Shown here: positions 38,643 to 46,807 of the stretch, piece after piece
Layout: each line of letters opens with the position of its first letter
Numbering within the stretch: the first letter of the stretch is position 1
The notes under the pieces: model-generated
Databases searched by the model: none
What the model saw: only the letters and a program-made list of their open reading frames with translations
Told to the model about the DNA's origin: nothing
Program-made: the position numbers and the translations under genes
From: Abiotrophia defectiva ATCC 49176
Lineage (GTDB): Bacteria; Bacillota; Bacilli; Lactobacillales; Aerococcaceae
Length of the DNA stretch: 64,000 bases
Direction of reading: 5' to 3'
Assembly: GCF_000160075.2 (NCBI RefSeq)
Contig: NZ_KI535340.1
Location: forward strand, 912,780-976,779

Positions 38643-39053
38643 TTAGTTGATGGTAATGAGGGCATCACCTGGGTTAACTACTTGGCCGTTAGCCACATGA
38701 ATCCCTGATACCACCCCTGCTTTAGATGCCACGATTTCATTTTCCATCTTCATGGCTTCTAAGATCATTAATGGTTGGTTCTCAGCCACTGTGTCCCCAA
38801 CGTTAACTAAGATGCGGAGAATAGTCCCTGGCATTGGGGATGGCATGGCATCTGCTCCGGCTGGTGCTACAGAAACTGGTGCGGCTGGCGCTGGGCTTGC
38901 TTCTGCTGCAGGTTCGCTAGCTGGTGCAGCTGGGGCTGGAGCAGGAGCCACTGGTGCTGGTGCAACTGGGGCAGCTGGCGCTACGGCCCCAATTTCTTCC
39001 ATTTCTACCAAGTACTCTTTGCCGTCAACTTTGATTTTGAATTTGCGTAACAT
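38643..39053 (-). CDS. oadD: Biotin carboxyl carrier protein of oxaloacetate decarboxylase
   Basis: A small carrier (136 residues) with MLRKFKIKVDGKEYLVEMEEI at the N-terminus, a 45-residue Ala/Pro-rich linker (hinge), and a biotinyl domain with EAMKMENEIVASKAGVVSGI, the lysine in MKM being the biotin site. It supplies the biotin that OadA lacks. The linker is unusually Ala/Pro-rich but intact. BirA, encoded at 51.3 kb, is the likely biotinylating enzyme. Confidence 0.96.
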   Translation of the reverse strand: MLRKFKIKVDGKEYLVEMEEIGAVAPAAPVAPAPVAPAPAPAAPASEPAAEASPAPAAPVSVAPAGADAMPSPMPGTILRILVNVGDTVAENQPLMILEAMKMENEIVASKAGVVSGIHVANGQVVNPGDALITIN

Positions 39054-39087
39054 ATTGTATAATTCCTCCTAAATAAATCCATAAACC

Positions 39088-39420
39088 TTATGTGCGTTTT
39101 TGATAAATGTGCTTGACCGCCCATTGGCTGTCAGGGGCGTCCCCAGCCGCAATGGCTGACGCAATCACCGATACAGTGGTCGCTTCGGGGTTGCGTTTCA
39201 AGACGCGCTTGACCACAAATTGACTGTCGGGATAATTGGCCGCTGCTAGAGCAGAAGCAATCACGCTGACTTCTAGCGCCTCTTCTGAGTCGGCCGCCAC
39301 ATAGGCTGCCACTGGCTCCCATTCTGCCTCAAAAGCAGCTTGCTCAGCTTGCGCTTGTGCTTGACTCTCTGCTTCTTCAGCGCGGCGTCGGCCGCCAAAT
39401 AATCGTCTGAGTAGTTCCAT
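39088..39420 (-). CDS. OadH/MmdE-like subunit with two tandem helical motifs
   Basis: First gene of the citrate operon, 110 residues. After a basic start (MELLRRLFGGRRR) and an E/Q/A-rich stretch, two related units appear: EVSVIASALAAANYPDSQFVVKRVLKR and TVSVIASAIAAGDAPDSQWAVKHIYQKR. The pattern (VxAIAAAxxx...SxxVxxVxR) resembles the C-terminal element of OadG/MmdD and the small MmdE/epsilon subunits. In enterococci a gene called oadH occupies this first position. Assignment as OadH-like is from position and motif, not proven. Confidence 0.7.
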   Translation of the reverse strand: MELLRRLFGGRRRAEEAESQAQAQAEQAAFEAEWEPVAAYVAADSEEALEVSVIASALAAANYPDSQFVVKRVLKRNPEATTVSVIASAIAAGDAPDSQWAVKHIYQKRT

Positions 39421-39769
39421 TTCTTCACTCCCTTCCAGATTAATCTACTACTTGTATTATACCCTAAACTAGCGCTTACACTAGTCAAATAATGTTCTTT
39501 TTGTGTTCTATTAGGCCAAGATTTTGATTTAGTCTTCCTATTTAATCAAGGCGTCTTTTTTGGCTATACAAATTTCCTGAGCCCTTGTTTTTTAAGTGTT
39601 CTTTTTAGCTAAAGCCCTTTCTTTTTGTCTAAACATTCGCTATGATACAGGCATAAAGTAAACGCGTTCATTTCATGGAATGGACGTGTCGGGTCTAGGT
39701 CAGAAGGTTTTAGCGACTTTTGGCTCCTGCCCATGCTATTATTATTTTAATTTCAGAAAGGAAGATATG
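39421..39769. promoter_or_regulatory. Divergent regulatory region of the citrate locus
   Basis: 349 bp between oadH-like and citM. For the minus-strand operon, TATAAT at 39456-39461 and TGTAAGCGCTAG (39469-39480), close to cre, lie between -10 and a TTGACT (long, 21-bp spacing). For citM, TATGAT (39641-39646) is a likely -10 and GTAAACGCGTTCA (39658-39670) a second cre-like site. CitO, a GntR regulator encoded at 43.1 kb, is expected to bind AT-rich DNA here. No gene is present. Confidence 0.6.
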
Positions 39770-41152
39770 ATGTTACTCACAGTCTTTGCTTATGCAATGA
39801 TGGTTGTCTTCATGTATGTCATCATGAAGAAGAAAATGTCACCATTCACTGCCTTAGTACTCATTCCGCTTGCTTTTGCGCTGGTAGCAGTCTTAACTGG
39901 CGTAGTTCAAGATGTCAACATCGGGACACTCGTTCGCCAAGGTCTCTTCGGCAACAACTCCAAGGATAAACTCACTGCAATGAAAGGGACGGCTGAAACC
40001 GGGGTTATGCTCCTCTTCGCCATCCTCTACTTCTCCCTCATGTTAGATTCCGGTCTCTTCGACCCAATCACTAACAAAATGATTCGCTACGCTAAAGGCG
40101 ATCCAATGAAAGTCCTCGTGGCTACTGCTATTGTTGCGGCCGCTGTTTCCATGAACGGTGACGGAACAACCACTACCTTGATTTGCTGCTCGGCCTTCGT
40201 GCCAATCTACAAGAAACTCGACATGAAACTCATGAACTTGGGTGTCTTAGTTATCTTGCAAAACACCATCATGAACCTCTTACCATGGGGTGGCCCAACC
40301 GCTCGTGCCATGTCCGTCTTGGGCGTTGAAGCCGACATCTTGGGTTACTTAGCACCAGGGATGGTTCTCTCTATTCTCTACGTTATCTTCTTCGTTGCCC
40401 GTGGTATGGGTAAAAAAGAACGCGCTCGTTTAGGTATCAAGGAATTAACCGACGCTGAACTGGATGAATTAACTACTATTTCTGATCCTGAAGTCTTGGC
40501 TATCCGCCGTCCTCAAAACTTCTGGATTAACGCCGTTATGACCCTCGTCCTAGTTGGTTGGTTAGTAGCTGGCTCCTTCATCGACGCTATCGAAGTTAAG
40601 CCTGTTGTCCTCTTCTTAATCGGGACTGGCTTAGCCATGATGATTAACTACCCAGACCTCAAGACTCAATCCAAACGTATTGGTGAAAACGCTGGGGATG
40701 CGGTACAAGTGGTCCTCCTCGTCTTCGGGGCAGGGGTCTTCATGGGTCTCTTCCAAGGGACAGGTATGGCCAAGGCCTTGACCGACAGCATCGTCCATAT
40801 CATTCCACAACAATTAGCAGGCTTCTGGAGCTTGATTATTGCCCTCATCTCCGTACCAGGGACCTTCTTCTTAACCAACGATGGTTTCTACTACGGGGTG
40901 CTGATTCCATTCGCAGAAATCGGTCGTCAATATGGCTTCACCGATATGCAAATGGCCTTGGCTTCTCTCATGGGGCAAGCCTTCCACCTCTTGAGCCCAC
41001 TGGTTGCCTTCATCTACCTCTTGCTCCGCTTAACTGGCTTGGACATGGGCGAATGGCAACGTGAATCTGCTAAGTACGCTGCAGTGGTCTTCGTTATCTT
41101 CGTGGTTACCATCGTCTTAATGGGCCACATGCCACTCTACTTAGCACAATAA
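39770..41152 (+). CDS. citM: CitMHS-family citrate/cation symporter
   Basis: It imports citrate, probably as a divalent-metal complex with H+. From MLLTVFAYAMMVVFMYVIMKKKMSPF the protein has 460 residues and about twelve helices. Typical stretches are AAVSMNGDGTTTTLICCSAFVPIYKKL and LPWGGPTARAMSVLG. The RBS AAAGGAAG places the start at the second of two ATGs (39767 or 39770); a longer reading from 39680 is unlikely. The gene is divergent from the oad-cit operon and shares its control region. Confidence 0.88.
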   Translation: MLLTVFAYAMMVVFMYVIMKKKMSPFTALVLIPLAFALVAVLTGVVQDVNIGTLVRQGLFGNNSKDKLTAMKGTAETGVMLLFAILYFSLMLDSGLFDPITNKMIRYAKGDPMKVLVATAIVAAAVSMNGDGTTTTLICCSAFVPIYKKLDMKLMNLGVLVILQNTIMNLLPWGGPTARAMSVLGVEADILGYLAPGMVLSILYVIFFVARGMGKKERARLGIKELTDAELDELTTISDPEVLAIRRPQNFWINAVMTLVLVGWLVAGSFIDAIEVKPVVLFLIGTGLAMMINYPDLKTQSKRIGENAGDAVQVVLLVFGAGVFMGLFQGTGMAKALTDSIVHIIPQQLAGFWSLIIALISVPGTFFLTNDGFYYGVLIPFAEIGRQYGFTDMQMALASLMGQAFHLLSPLVAFIYLLLRLTGLDMGEWQRESAKYAAVVFVIFVVTIVLMGHMPLYLAQ

Positions 41153-41158
41153 TACTTA

Positions 41159-41187
41159 AGCTAGGACTAAGTCCTAGCTCTCTTTTT
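41159..41187 (+). terminator. citM terminator
   Basis: Perfect stem AGCTAGGACT / AGTCCTAGCT with a one-base centre, followed by CTCTCTTTTTT on the plus strand, seven bases after the citM stop. Confidence 0.85.
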
Positions 41188-41241
41188 TGTGTCCCTATTC
41201 AACTTGTGCTAACTTATGCACGTAAATTCTCTAACTCAGAC

Positions 41242-41273
41242 CCTATCTATCAATAGATAGATTGATAGATAGG
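41242..41273. repeat. Intergenic palindromic element, copy E
   Basis: A 32-bp inverted repeat (13-bp arms CCTATCTATCAAT around AGATAG), the reverse complement of copy D at its core. Its left flank, read in reverse, gives GGGTCTGAGTTAG...TTACGTGC, sharing GGGTCTGA and TTACGTGC with D. It lies between the ends of citM and the DUF2268 gene. Confidence 0.78.
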
Positions 41274-41290
41274 CTAGCAAGATTACTTGG

Positions 41291-42202
41291 CTAGAGTTGA
41301 GAAGTTGGCTGCTCCCAGAATTCTGGTACCTGAGCTAAGATCTCATCAGCTGTCTTCAAGCTAGCTTCTTCAATGCTCACACCCGTCTTCTTAAGGTAGT
41401 AGCGCACCAAATGATAACCACAGCTATAGCCCGCTGCATAGGGCAGACCGACAGGACGCCCCCCTTGCACTTGGGTCAATTCATCCCCGTAGAGATAAGG
41501 CATGGCTCCGTAGAGATTAGCAATATCAAGATTAGCCTTAATTTTGGGCTTGATGAGACTGTCTAAGGTCGCCAAATCGGTCTTGGTCACCCATGGGCCT
41601 AGATAGTCGGGCCCATAAAGTTTTAGCACGAAATTCTCAGCCAAGCCTTCTGCCACCATAAGCTCCTTCAGGGCCCCTTGTTGCCAATCCACAAATTGGT
41701 AGCGCACATTATGGTTACATTCATGGGCCAAGGCCGCTGGCAAACGTCGCAAGGTCTCCTGACTTGGTACCAAGGACAAGAAGATGTAGCCCGGAATCCC
41801 GCCTTCACCCAGACAATTATCATTGAGTCGCATAACAGGACTCTCCGCCTTGCCTAGCAAGATTGCTAAGACATATTCTTTGCATGGTGGGTGGATTCCT
41901 GCCTGTTCGAAACTGTCAATGGCCAGATGGAAAGCTTTTTCTAGCTCCTGATAAACTGAATCGTCTAGTGCATCAATATCCGCACTATGCTCAGACCTTA
42001 GGTTAAAGGGCGTTAGATTGGCCAAGCTCAAAATCTGCAGGGCATCCGCCCCCTGTCCAGCTTCTATACTTAAACCCTGGCGGGCAAATTTCCCCCGAAA
42101 AGGCGCTAAAACTTCCTTCCTGAATAAGGCTTCGCCCTGCTCTGGGGATAAGGTCAAGACTTGTCGATAGACTTGATCTGTACGAATAATCTTTAAGTTC
42201 AT
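41291..42202 (-). CDS. DUF2268 putative zinc-dependent protease
   Basis: A protein of 303 residues. The zinc motif ALAHECNHNVRYQF (HExxH) lies at about residue 165 and an upstream conserved segment is AILLGKAESPVMRLNDNCLGEGGIPGYIFL. DUF2268 proteins are predicted metalloproteases (B. subtilis YjaZ). No signal peptide is seen, so it is cytosolic. A MerR-type promoter with a 19-bp spacer drives it, and the MerR/TipAS gene is divergent, so it is probably induced by the ligand of that regulator. Confidence 0.82.
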   Translation of the reverse strand: MNLKIIRTDQVYRQVLTLSPEQGEALFRKEVLAPFRGKFARQGLSIEAGQGADALQILSLANLTPFNLRSEHSADIDALDDSVYQELEKAFHLAIDSFEQAGIHPPCKEYVLAILLGKAESPVMRLNDNCLGEGGIPGYIFLSLVPSQETLRRLPAALAHECNHNVRYQFVDWQQGALKELMVAEGLAENFVLKLYGPDYLGPWVTKTDLATLDSLIKPKIKANLDIANLYGAMPYLYGDELTQVQGGRPVGLPYAAGYSCGYHLVRYYLKKTGVSIEEASLKTADEILAQVPEFWEQPTSQL

Positions 42203-42226
42203 GATAATTCCTCCTTTTTCTCTATT

Positions 42227-42257
42227 AGTCTACACCTTAACCTTACGTTAGGGTCAA
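42227..42257 (-). promoter_or_regulatory. MerR-type promoter of the DUF2268 gene
   Basis: TTGACC (42252-42257), 19-bp spacer, TAGACT (42227-42232) on the minus strand; the spacer contains the dyad CTAACGTAAGGTTAAGG. Long spacers of 19 bp with a dyad are the hallmark of promoters activated by MerR proteins through DNA distortion. A plus-strand promoter (TATACT at 42267-42272) for merR overlaps it. Confidence 0.8.
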
Positions 42258-42306
42258 GCCCTATGTTATACTAAATACTAGATTTTACTAAAAAGGAGGA
42301 GCAGGC

Positions 42307-43050
42307 ATGATTTATCGGGTCAAAGAAGCTGCTCAGTTAGCTGGAGTTTCCCCTCGAACACTCCACCACTATGATGCCATTGGCCTCTTACCAGCTAAGA
42401 AAGAGGCCAATGGCTACCGCTATTACCAAGAAGAAGATTTGGAGCGTCTCCAGCTCATCCTCTACTATAAATACTTAGGTCTTTCACTAGAGGACATTGG
42501 CAAGTTGCTAGAGGCCAATAGCACTAATTTCCTCCAACTTCTGGAGCAACAGCTGACTCAACTGCAATCAGAGCGCCAACGTTTAGACACCTTAATTGAA
42601 ACCTTAACGGCTAGCATCCAAGCTAAAAAAGCAGGCCAGTCCCTATCACCACAAGCGCAATTTCGCGGTTTTAGCTATCCAGATATGCTGCCCTATGTCA
42701 GCCAAGCGCGACAAGATTACGGCCTAGACGTCATGATTGAGGCTGAAAAGCGCCAAGAGGGGCAGAAAATAGAGGTCGCCGAGAAATTCAATGCAGTCTT
42801 TCGCCAATGGGCTCAGCATTTTGAGGCCGGACTTTCAATCGAGTCGGAGCCTGTCCAAAGCTTATGTCAAGAACTCTACCATCTCCTCAATACCTATGCC
42901 TTTGACTGCTCCCTGACCGTCTTCGGCTACATTGGGCAAAACTATCAAAACAATCCTGATTTTCGCCACAATCTCAATCGCTTTGCTCCCGACCTAGCAG
43001 CATTCGTCAGTCAAGCTATCCAATATTTTGTCCGTCACGCTAAATCCTAA
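42307..43050 (+). CDS. MerR regulator with TipAS ligand domain
   Basis: A protein of 247 residues: N-terminal MerR HTH (MIYRVKEAAQLAGVSPRTLHHYDAIGLLPA, KEANGYRYYQEEDLERLQLI), a dimerisation coil at about 80-115, and a C-terminal TipAS-like globin-fold domain that in TipAL/Mta/SkgA binds diverse ligands. It is divergent from DUF2268 and should activate it. The ligand is unknown. Its RBS AAAGGAGGAG is strong. Confidence 0.87.
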   Translation: MIYRVKEAAQLAGVSPRTLHHYDAIGLLPAKKEANGYRYYQEEDLERLQLILYYKYLGLSLEDIGKLLEANSTNFLQLLEQQLTQLQSERQRLDTLIETLTASIQAKKAGQSLSPQAQFRGFSYPDMLPYVSQARQDYGLDVMIEAEKRQEGQKIEVAEKFNAVFRQWAQHFEAGLSIESEPVQSLCQELYHLLNTYAFDCSLTVFGYIGQNYQNNPDFRHNLNRFAPDLAAFVSQAIQYFVRHAKS

Positions 43051-43137
43051 GGGCCCTAACAAGGCCTTGGCTTGGCTAAAGTCCCTATTTTTAGGTATAA
43101 TGGACCTAATGACATCAAAAAGAAAAGGAGAATCCCT

Positions 43138-43833
43138 ATGTCTGCGATTATCGAGGCGGTCAAACGCAACTTAGATATTACTCAGAATAAACCCCTCAAA
43201 ATCTCGCTCTACGAAGCCTTTCGTAAGACGATTATCCTGGGGCAAATCCCGGCTGGTACGCGGATCAATGAGAAGGAATTCTCTACTGCTCTCAATATTA
43301 GTCGGACGCCCATCCGCTATGCCCTAACAGAATTGACCAAGGAACTCTTAGTAGAACATATTCCTAAGATTGGCATTATTGTCAAAGGCATTAGCATCAA
43401 GGATGCCCTAGAAATTTACGACATTCGTAAGGCCCTAGACACCTTGGCTACCATTAAGGCTATGACCTTGATGACACCAGAAGACTTCCAGGAACTACAA
43501 GCTATCCTAGAAGAGTGCGAGCAACTCAACCAGGCCAACCGCGTGGATGAGGTCTTGGCTAACTTCACTAAATTTAATGACTTCATTTATGCCAAGAGCC
43601 AGATGACCCGTTTGCGGGATATCGTCTCTGAGCTGCGGACCTATGTCATTTATTTCCGCGACTTGTCCATTCGCTCCTCCCAACGCCGGAGCGCAGCCTT
43701 AGAAGAACACTGGCTGATTTACCGCGGTATGTGCAACCACGATATTGACCAAATTACCCTCATTACCCACGAGCACCTGGATCGGTCCCTGCGTTTCATT
43801 CTCAAGCAAATGGAGAAACTCCACATTGACTAA
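43138..43833 (+). CDS. citO: GntR-family regulator of citrate fermentation
   Basis: The product has 231 residues from MSAIIEAVKRNLD (AAAAGGAG 8 bases upstream). It has a GntR HTH (ISLYEAFRKTIILGQIPAGTRINEKEFSTALNISRTPIRYALTEL) and an FCD-type all-helical ligand domain. In Enterococcus CitO, a GntR/FadR-type protein, activates the cit operons in response to citrate; neighbourhood with citG and the nearby cit genes supports the name. A promoter TTGGCT-18-TATAAT lies upstream. Confidence 0.82.
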   Translation: MSAIIEAVKRNLDITQNKPLKISLYEAFRKTIILGQIPAGTRINEKEFSTALNISRTPIRYALTELTKELLVEHIPKIGIIVKGISIKDALEIYDIRKALDTLATIKAMTLMTPEDFQELQAILEECEQLNQANRVDEVLANFTKFNDFIYAKSQMTRLRDIVSELRTYVIYFRDLSIRSSQRRSAALEEHWLIYRGMCNHDIDQITLITHEHLDRSLRFILKQMEKLHID

Positions 43834-44668
43834 TAAGACGTTCTCTTCTGATTATCTGGCAGACCTAGCCTGCCAAGCCCTAACTTTTGAAGTTCAGCTG
43901 GCGCCTAAACCTGGCCTGGTGGATCCCTGGTCCAATGGCGCCCACCAGGATATGACCACCAAAACTTTCGCCGCTAGTATCGAGGCCTTACGACCTTATT
44001 TTAAGGGCTATGTCCAATTAGGCCAAACACATGCGGGGGCGCCTGATCAGCTCTTCAGTGCCCTACGTCAGCTAGGGAAAGAAGCCGAAGCCGCCATGTT
44101 AGCTGCGACCGCTGGTGTCAACACCCACAAAGGGGCTAATTTTTCCTTCGCCCTCTTATTAGGTGCCTTGGGCGCCTGCCGGGGCGACCTGGAGGCTAGC
44201 TGGTCTTTGATTAAGGCCATGACCCAGCATCTCGTGACTCAAGATTTTGCCCATCTGGCCCAAAAAGCCTCCCTTTCTTATGGCGAACGCCTTTACTTGG
44301 AACATGGTATTACCGGGGTCCGGGGTGAGGCAGCGGCAGGCTATCCAGTCTTGCGCCAAGGCTTGCTACCCTTTGTCTATCAGCGTCAAGATCTGGATCA
44401 GCGCCAGCTTTGGTTACAGGCTCTGGTCTATTTAATGGCCACGGTCCAAGATGGCAACCTCCTCCACCGGGGTGGTTTGTCAGCCTTGGCCCAAATCCAA
44501 GACGAAATGAATCGACTCTTAGGCCAGCTACCTAACTTATCCTTGCCCCAGCTCGAAGAGCGGCTCATGGCCTATGACCAGGTCCTCATAGAACGCCACC
44601 TCAGCCCCGGCGGTAGTGCCGATTTCTTGGCTCTAGGCTATTTCTGCACCCTGCTACCATCCGCTTAA
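43826..44668 (+). CDS. citG: Triphosphoribosyl-dephospho-CoA synthase
   Basis: It makes the precursor of the CitD prosthetic group from ATP and dephospho-CoA. With the TTG at 43826 (GGAG 10 bases upstream, overlapping the citO stop by 8 bases) the product has 280 residues, the family length. It shows LACQALTFEVQLAPKPGLVDPWSNGAHQDM (KPGLVD), GVNTHKGANFSFALLLGALG (THKG) and HLSPGGSADFLALGYF near the C-terminus. A longer reading from 43745 overlaps citO and is unlike the family. Confidence 0.92.
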   Translation: MTNKTFSSDYLADLACQALTFEVQLAPKPGLVDPWSNGAHQDMTTKTFAASIEALRPYFKGYVQLGQTHAGAPDQLFSALRQLGKEAEAAMLAATAGVNTHKGANFSFALLLGALGACRGDLEASWSLIKAMTQHLVTQDFAHLAQKASLSYGERLYLEHGITGVRGEAAAGYPVLRQGLLPFVYQRQDLDQRQLWLQALVYLMATVQDGNLLHRGGLSALAQIQDEMNRLLGQLPNLSLPQLEERLMAYDQVLIERHLSPGGSADFLALGYFCTLLPSA

Positions 44669-44674
44669 TCTTCG

Positions 44675-44707
44675 CTCGCTAAGTAGTCCAACTTGGCGAG
44701 TTTTTTT
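44675..44707 (+). terminator. citO-citG terminator
   Basis: Stem CTCGC / GCGAG with an inner AAGT/ACTT pairing, followed by TTTTTTT on the plus strand. Confidence 0.75.
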
Positions 44708-44757
44708 CTTTGGTCTAAGAGCTTACCCAGGGCTCTGGCTTGCAGAATCCGAACGTT

Positions 44758-44821
44758 TGTCATATTATCTAACATAAGAGGTCAGGAAGCAGTTGACCCC
44801 TCATTTGACATTCCGTATAAT
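44758..44821 (+). promoter_or_regulatory. glnRA promoter with GlnR/TnrA box
   Basis: TGTCA-TATTATC-TAACA (44758-44774) fits the GlnR box TGTNA-N7-TNACA exactly. It lies just upstream of the promoter TTGACC (44793-44798), 17-bp spacer, TATAAT (44816-44821). This gives the classical autorepression of glnRA. Confidence 0.88.
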
Positions 44822-44848
44822 CATAAACAATAAAAGAAGGTGACAACT

Positions 44849-45199
44849 ATGGCAGCCAAAGAATTCCGCAAATCTCTCGCCGTATTTCCCATCGGGACCG
44901 TCATGACTCTAACAGGCTTGACTGCCCGGCAAATTCGGCATTACGAAGATTTCGGTCTGGTAGTGCCCGGCAGAAGCTCGACCAATCGCCGCCTCTACTC
45001 GCTCAACGATGTAGATCGGCTCTTGGAAATTAGTGATTTGCTCGAGGAAGGCATGACCCTAAAGGGCATCAAACGTCGCTTCGAGTCAGAAGCCGAGCGC
45101 CCTCATATGGGGCATCCTACTACCAGTCAGCCCCTGACTGACCAAGATGTCCGTCGGATTTTATGGGATGAGTTAGACATCCAAGGTCGATTTCGCTAA
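44849..45199 (+). CDS. glnR: Glutamine synthetase repressor GlnR
   Basis: MerR-type repressor, 116 residues, with MAAKEFRKSLAVFPIGTVMTLTGLTARQIRHYEDFGLV and the SSTNRRLYSLNDVDRL motif. The C-terminus (TDQDVRRILWDELDIQGRFR) ends as in GlnR where feedback-inhibited GlnA contacts it. The ATG at 44849 is preferred because AGAAGG lies 8 bases upstream; a GTG 9 bases earlier is the alternative. Cotranscribed with glnA. Confidence 0.95.
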   Translation: MAAKEFRKSLAVFPIGTVMTLTGLTARQIRHYEDFGLVVPGRSSTNRRLYSLNDVDRLLEISDLLEEGMTLKGIKRRFESEAERPHMGHPTTSQPLTDQDVRRILWDELDIQGRFR

Positions 45200-45242
45200 G
45201 TCTGGCTAGACTGACTAGCCTACTATCAAAAGGAGGATTTCC

Positions 45243-46589
45243 ATGCCAACAACTCAATGGACCAAAGAAAGTATCTTACTAGACGCCAAGGAACGCAATG
45301 TCCGCTATGTTCGGCTCATGTTCACCGACATTACCGGAACCATCAAAAACGTCGAAGTGCCTGTCTCCCAATTAGAAAAGGCCTTAGACAACAAAATGAT
45401 GTTCGACGGTTCTTCAATTGAAGGCTTTGTCCGGATTGAAGAGAGCGATATGTACTTGGTACCTGACTACAATACTTGGCTAGTCTTCAACTGGGAAGAT
45501 GGCGCTGGCGACACCAAGATTGCCCGCTTAATCTGTGACGTTAACAGTGTGGATGGTCTGCCTTTCCAAGGTGACCCTCGTAGCAACCTCAAGCGCATTC
45601 TCAAACGCATGGAAAACCTTGGCTTCACATCCTTCAACATTGGGCCAGAGCCAGAATTCTTCCTCTTCAAATTAGATGAAAAAGGCCAGCCAACCATGCA
45701 ACTCAACGACAACGGTGGCTACTTTGACTTGGCGCCCAACGACTTGGCCGAGAACTGCCGTCGTGATATTGTCTTGGAACTAGAAGCTCTTGGCTTTGAA
45801 ATTGAAGCCAGCCACCACGAAGTAGGTCCTGGCCAACACGAAATCGACTGGAAATATGCAGACGCCCTTCGTTCAGCAGACAATATCCAAACCTTCAAAC
45901 TCATTGTGAAATCCGTGGCCCGTCGCCACAACTTGCACGCGACCTTCATGCCTAAGCCAATCTTCGGCATTGCCGGGAGCGGGATGCACTGTAACATGTC
46001 CCTCTTTAACGAATCAGGTAATGCCTTCTACGATCCTGACACAGAAGACCAACTCTCCCAAACCGCCCTCTACTTTATCGGTGGCTTGCTCAAGTATGCT
46101 CGTGCCTACACGGCTATCTGTAACCCACTCGTTAACTCCTACAAGCGGCTGGTACCTGGCTACGAGGCCCCTGTCTACGTAGCTTGGTCTGGTCAAAACC
46201 GTTCACCGCTTATCCGGATTCCGGCAGCTCGAGGTAACTCTACTCGGATTGAAGCGCGGAGTGTAGACCCAGCGGCTAACCCTTACTTGGCTCTGTCTGT
46301 CCTCTTGGCAGCCGGCCTCAAGGGGATCGAAGATAAGATTATGCCACCTTCTGCTGTTGACCGTAATATCTACACCATGACCCGCGAAGAGCGTCTCACT
46401 GAAGGGGTAGAAGACCTACCAGGTTCCTTGCGTGCAGCCCTCAAAGAGCTCAAGAAAGAACCTGTCATTTTGGAAGCCTTGGGTGACCACATCGCACAGA
46501 ACTTTATCGCTGAGAAGACTGCCGAATACTTCGCTTATCAAAAGCAAGTCACCCAATGGGAACTAGAACAATACTTCAAAAACTATTAA
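45243..46589 (+). CDS. glnA: Type I glutamine synthetase
   Basis: It makes glutamine from glutamate, ammonia and ATP. The 448 residues show the GS signatures [77 protein letters not shown] and the Arg-containing [11 protein letters not shown]-terminal QYFKNY tail may contact GlnR. RBS AAAGGAGG. It is in an operon with glnR. Confidence 0.98.
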   Translation: MPTTQWTKESILLDAKERNVRYVRLMFTDITGTIKNVEVPVSQLEKALDNKMMFDGSSIEGFVRIEESDMYLVPDYNTWLVFNWEDGAGDTKIARLICDVNSVDGLPFQGDPRSNLKRILKRMENLGFTSFNIGPEPEFFLFKLDEKGQPTMQLNDNGGYFDLAPNDLAENCRRDIVLELEALGFEIEASHHEVGPGQHEIDWKYADALRSADNIQTFKLIVKSVARRHNLHATFMPKPIFGIAGSGMHCNMSLFNESGNAFYDPDTEDQLSQTALYFIGGLLKYARAYTAICNPLVNSYKRLVPGYEAPVYVAWSGQNRSPLIRIPAARGNSTRIEARSVDPAANPYLALSVLLAAGLKGIEDKIMPPSAVDRNIYTMTREERLTEGVEDLPGSLRAALKELKKEPVILEALGDHIAQNFIAEKTAEYFAYQKQVTQWELEQYFKNY

Positions 46590-46599
46590 TCAACAAGTT

Positions 46600-46631
46600 A
46601 GAGGCTGGTGTAACACCCAGCCTCTCTTTAT
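46600..46631 (+). terminator. glnRA terminator
   Basis: Stem AGAGGCTGG / CCAGCCTCT with an 8-nt loop then CTTTATT on the plus strand; bases just after the glnA stop. Confidence 0.8.
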
Positions 46632-46680
46632 TAAGTCTCTGTAACAGGCAACCAGATTAGGTGCTTTATGTTCCAGGTTT

Positions 46681-46706
46681 TGATACAATAACTAAGGATT
46701 GTATCA
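46681..46706 (+). promoter_or_regulatory. Inverted repeat upstream of the C39 protein
   Basis: TGATACAAT and ATTGTATCA (9-bp perfect arms, 8-bp centre) lie about 100 bp before the gene. A TATACT (about 46763) could be the -10. The dyad may be an operator. No matching regulator is recognised in the window. Confidence 0.5.
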
Positions 46707-46807
46707 GAGAAATTCTTTGATTTCTTGCCAGAAAATTCATATTTATCATATATTTCTCTGTTATACTTCTCTTATGATTGATTTACTAAACCAAAGGAGC
46801 TGGCCCT

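Noticed and set aside
39680..41152. Longer reading of CitM from 39680
   Set aside because: The extra N-terminal part is not hydrophobic as the family start is, and AAAGGAAG is close to the ATG pair at 39767/39770.
46716..46740. CodY box before the C39 protein gene (CAGAAAATTC)
   Set aside because: Only one half matches AATTTTCWGAAAATT; too weak to call.
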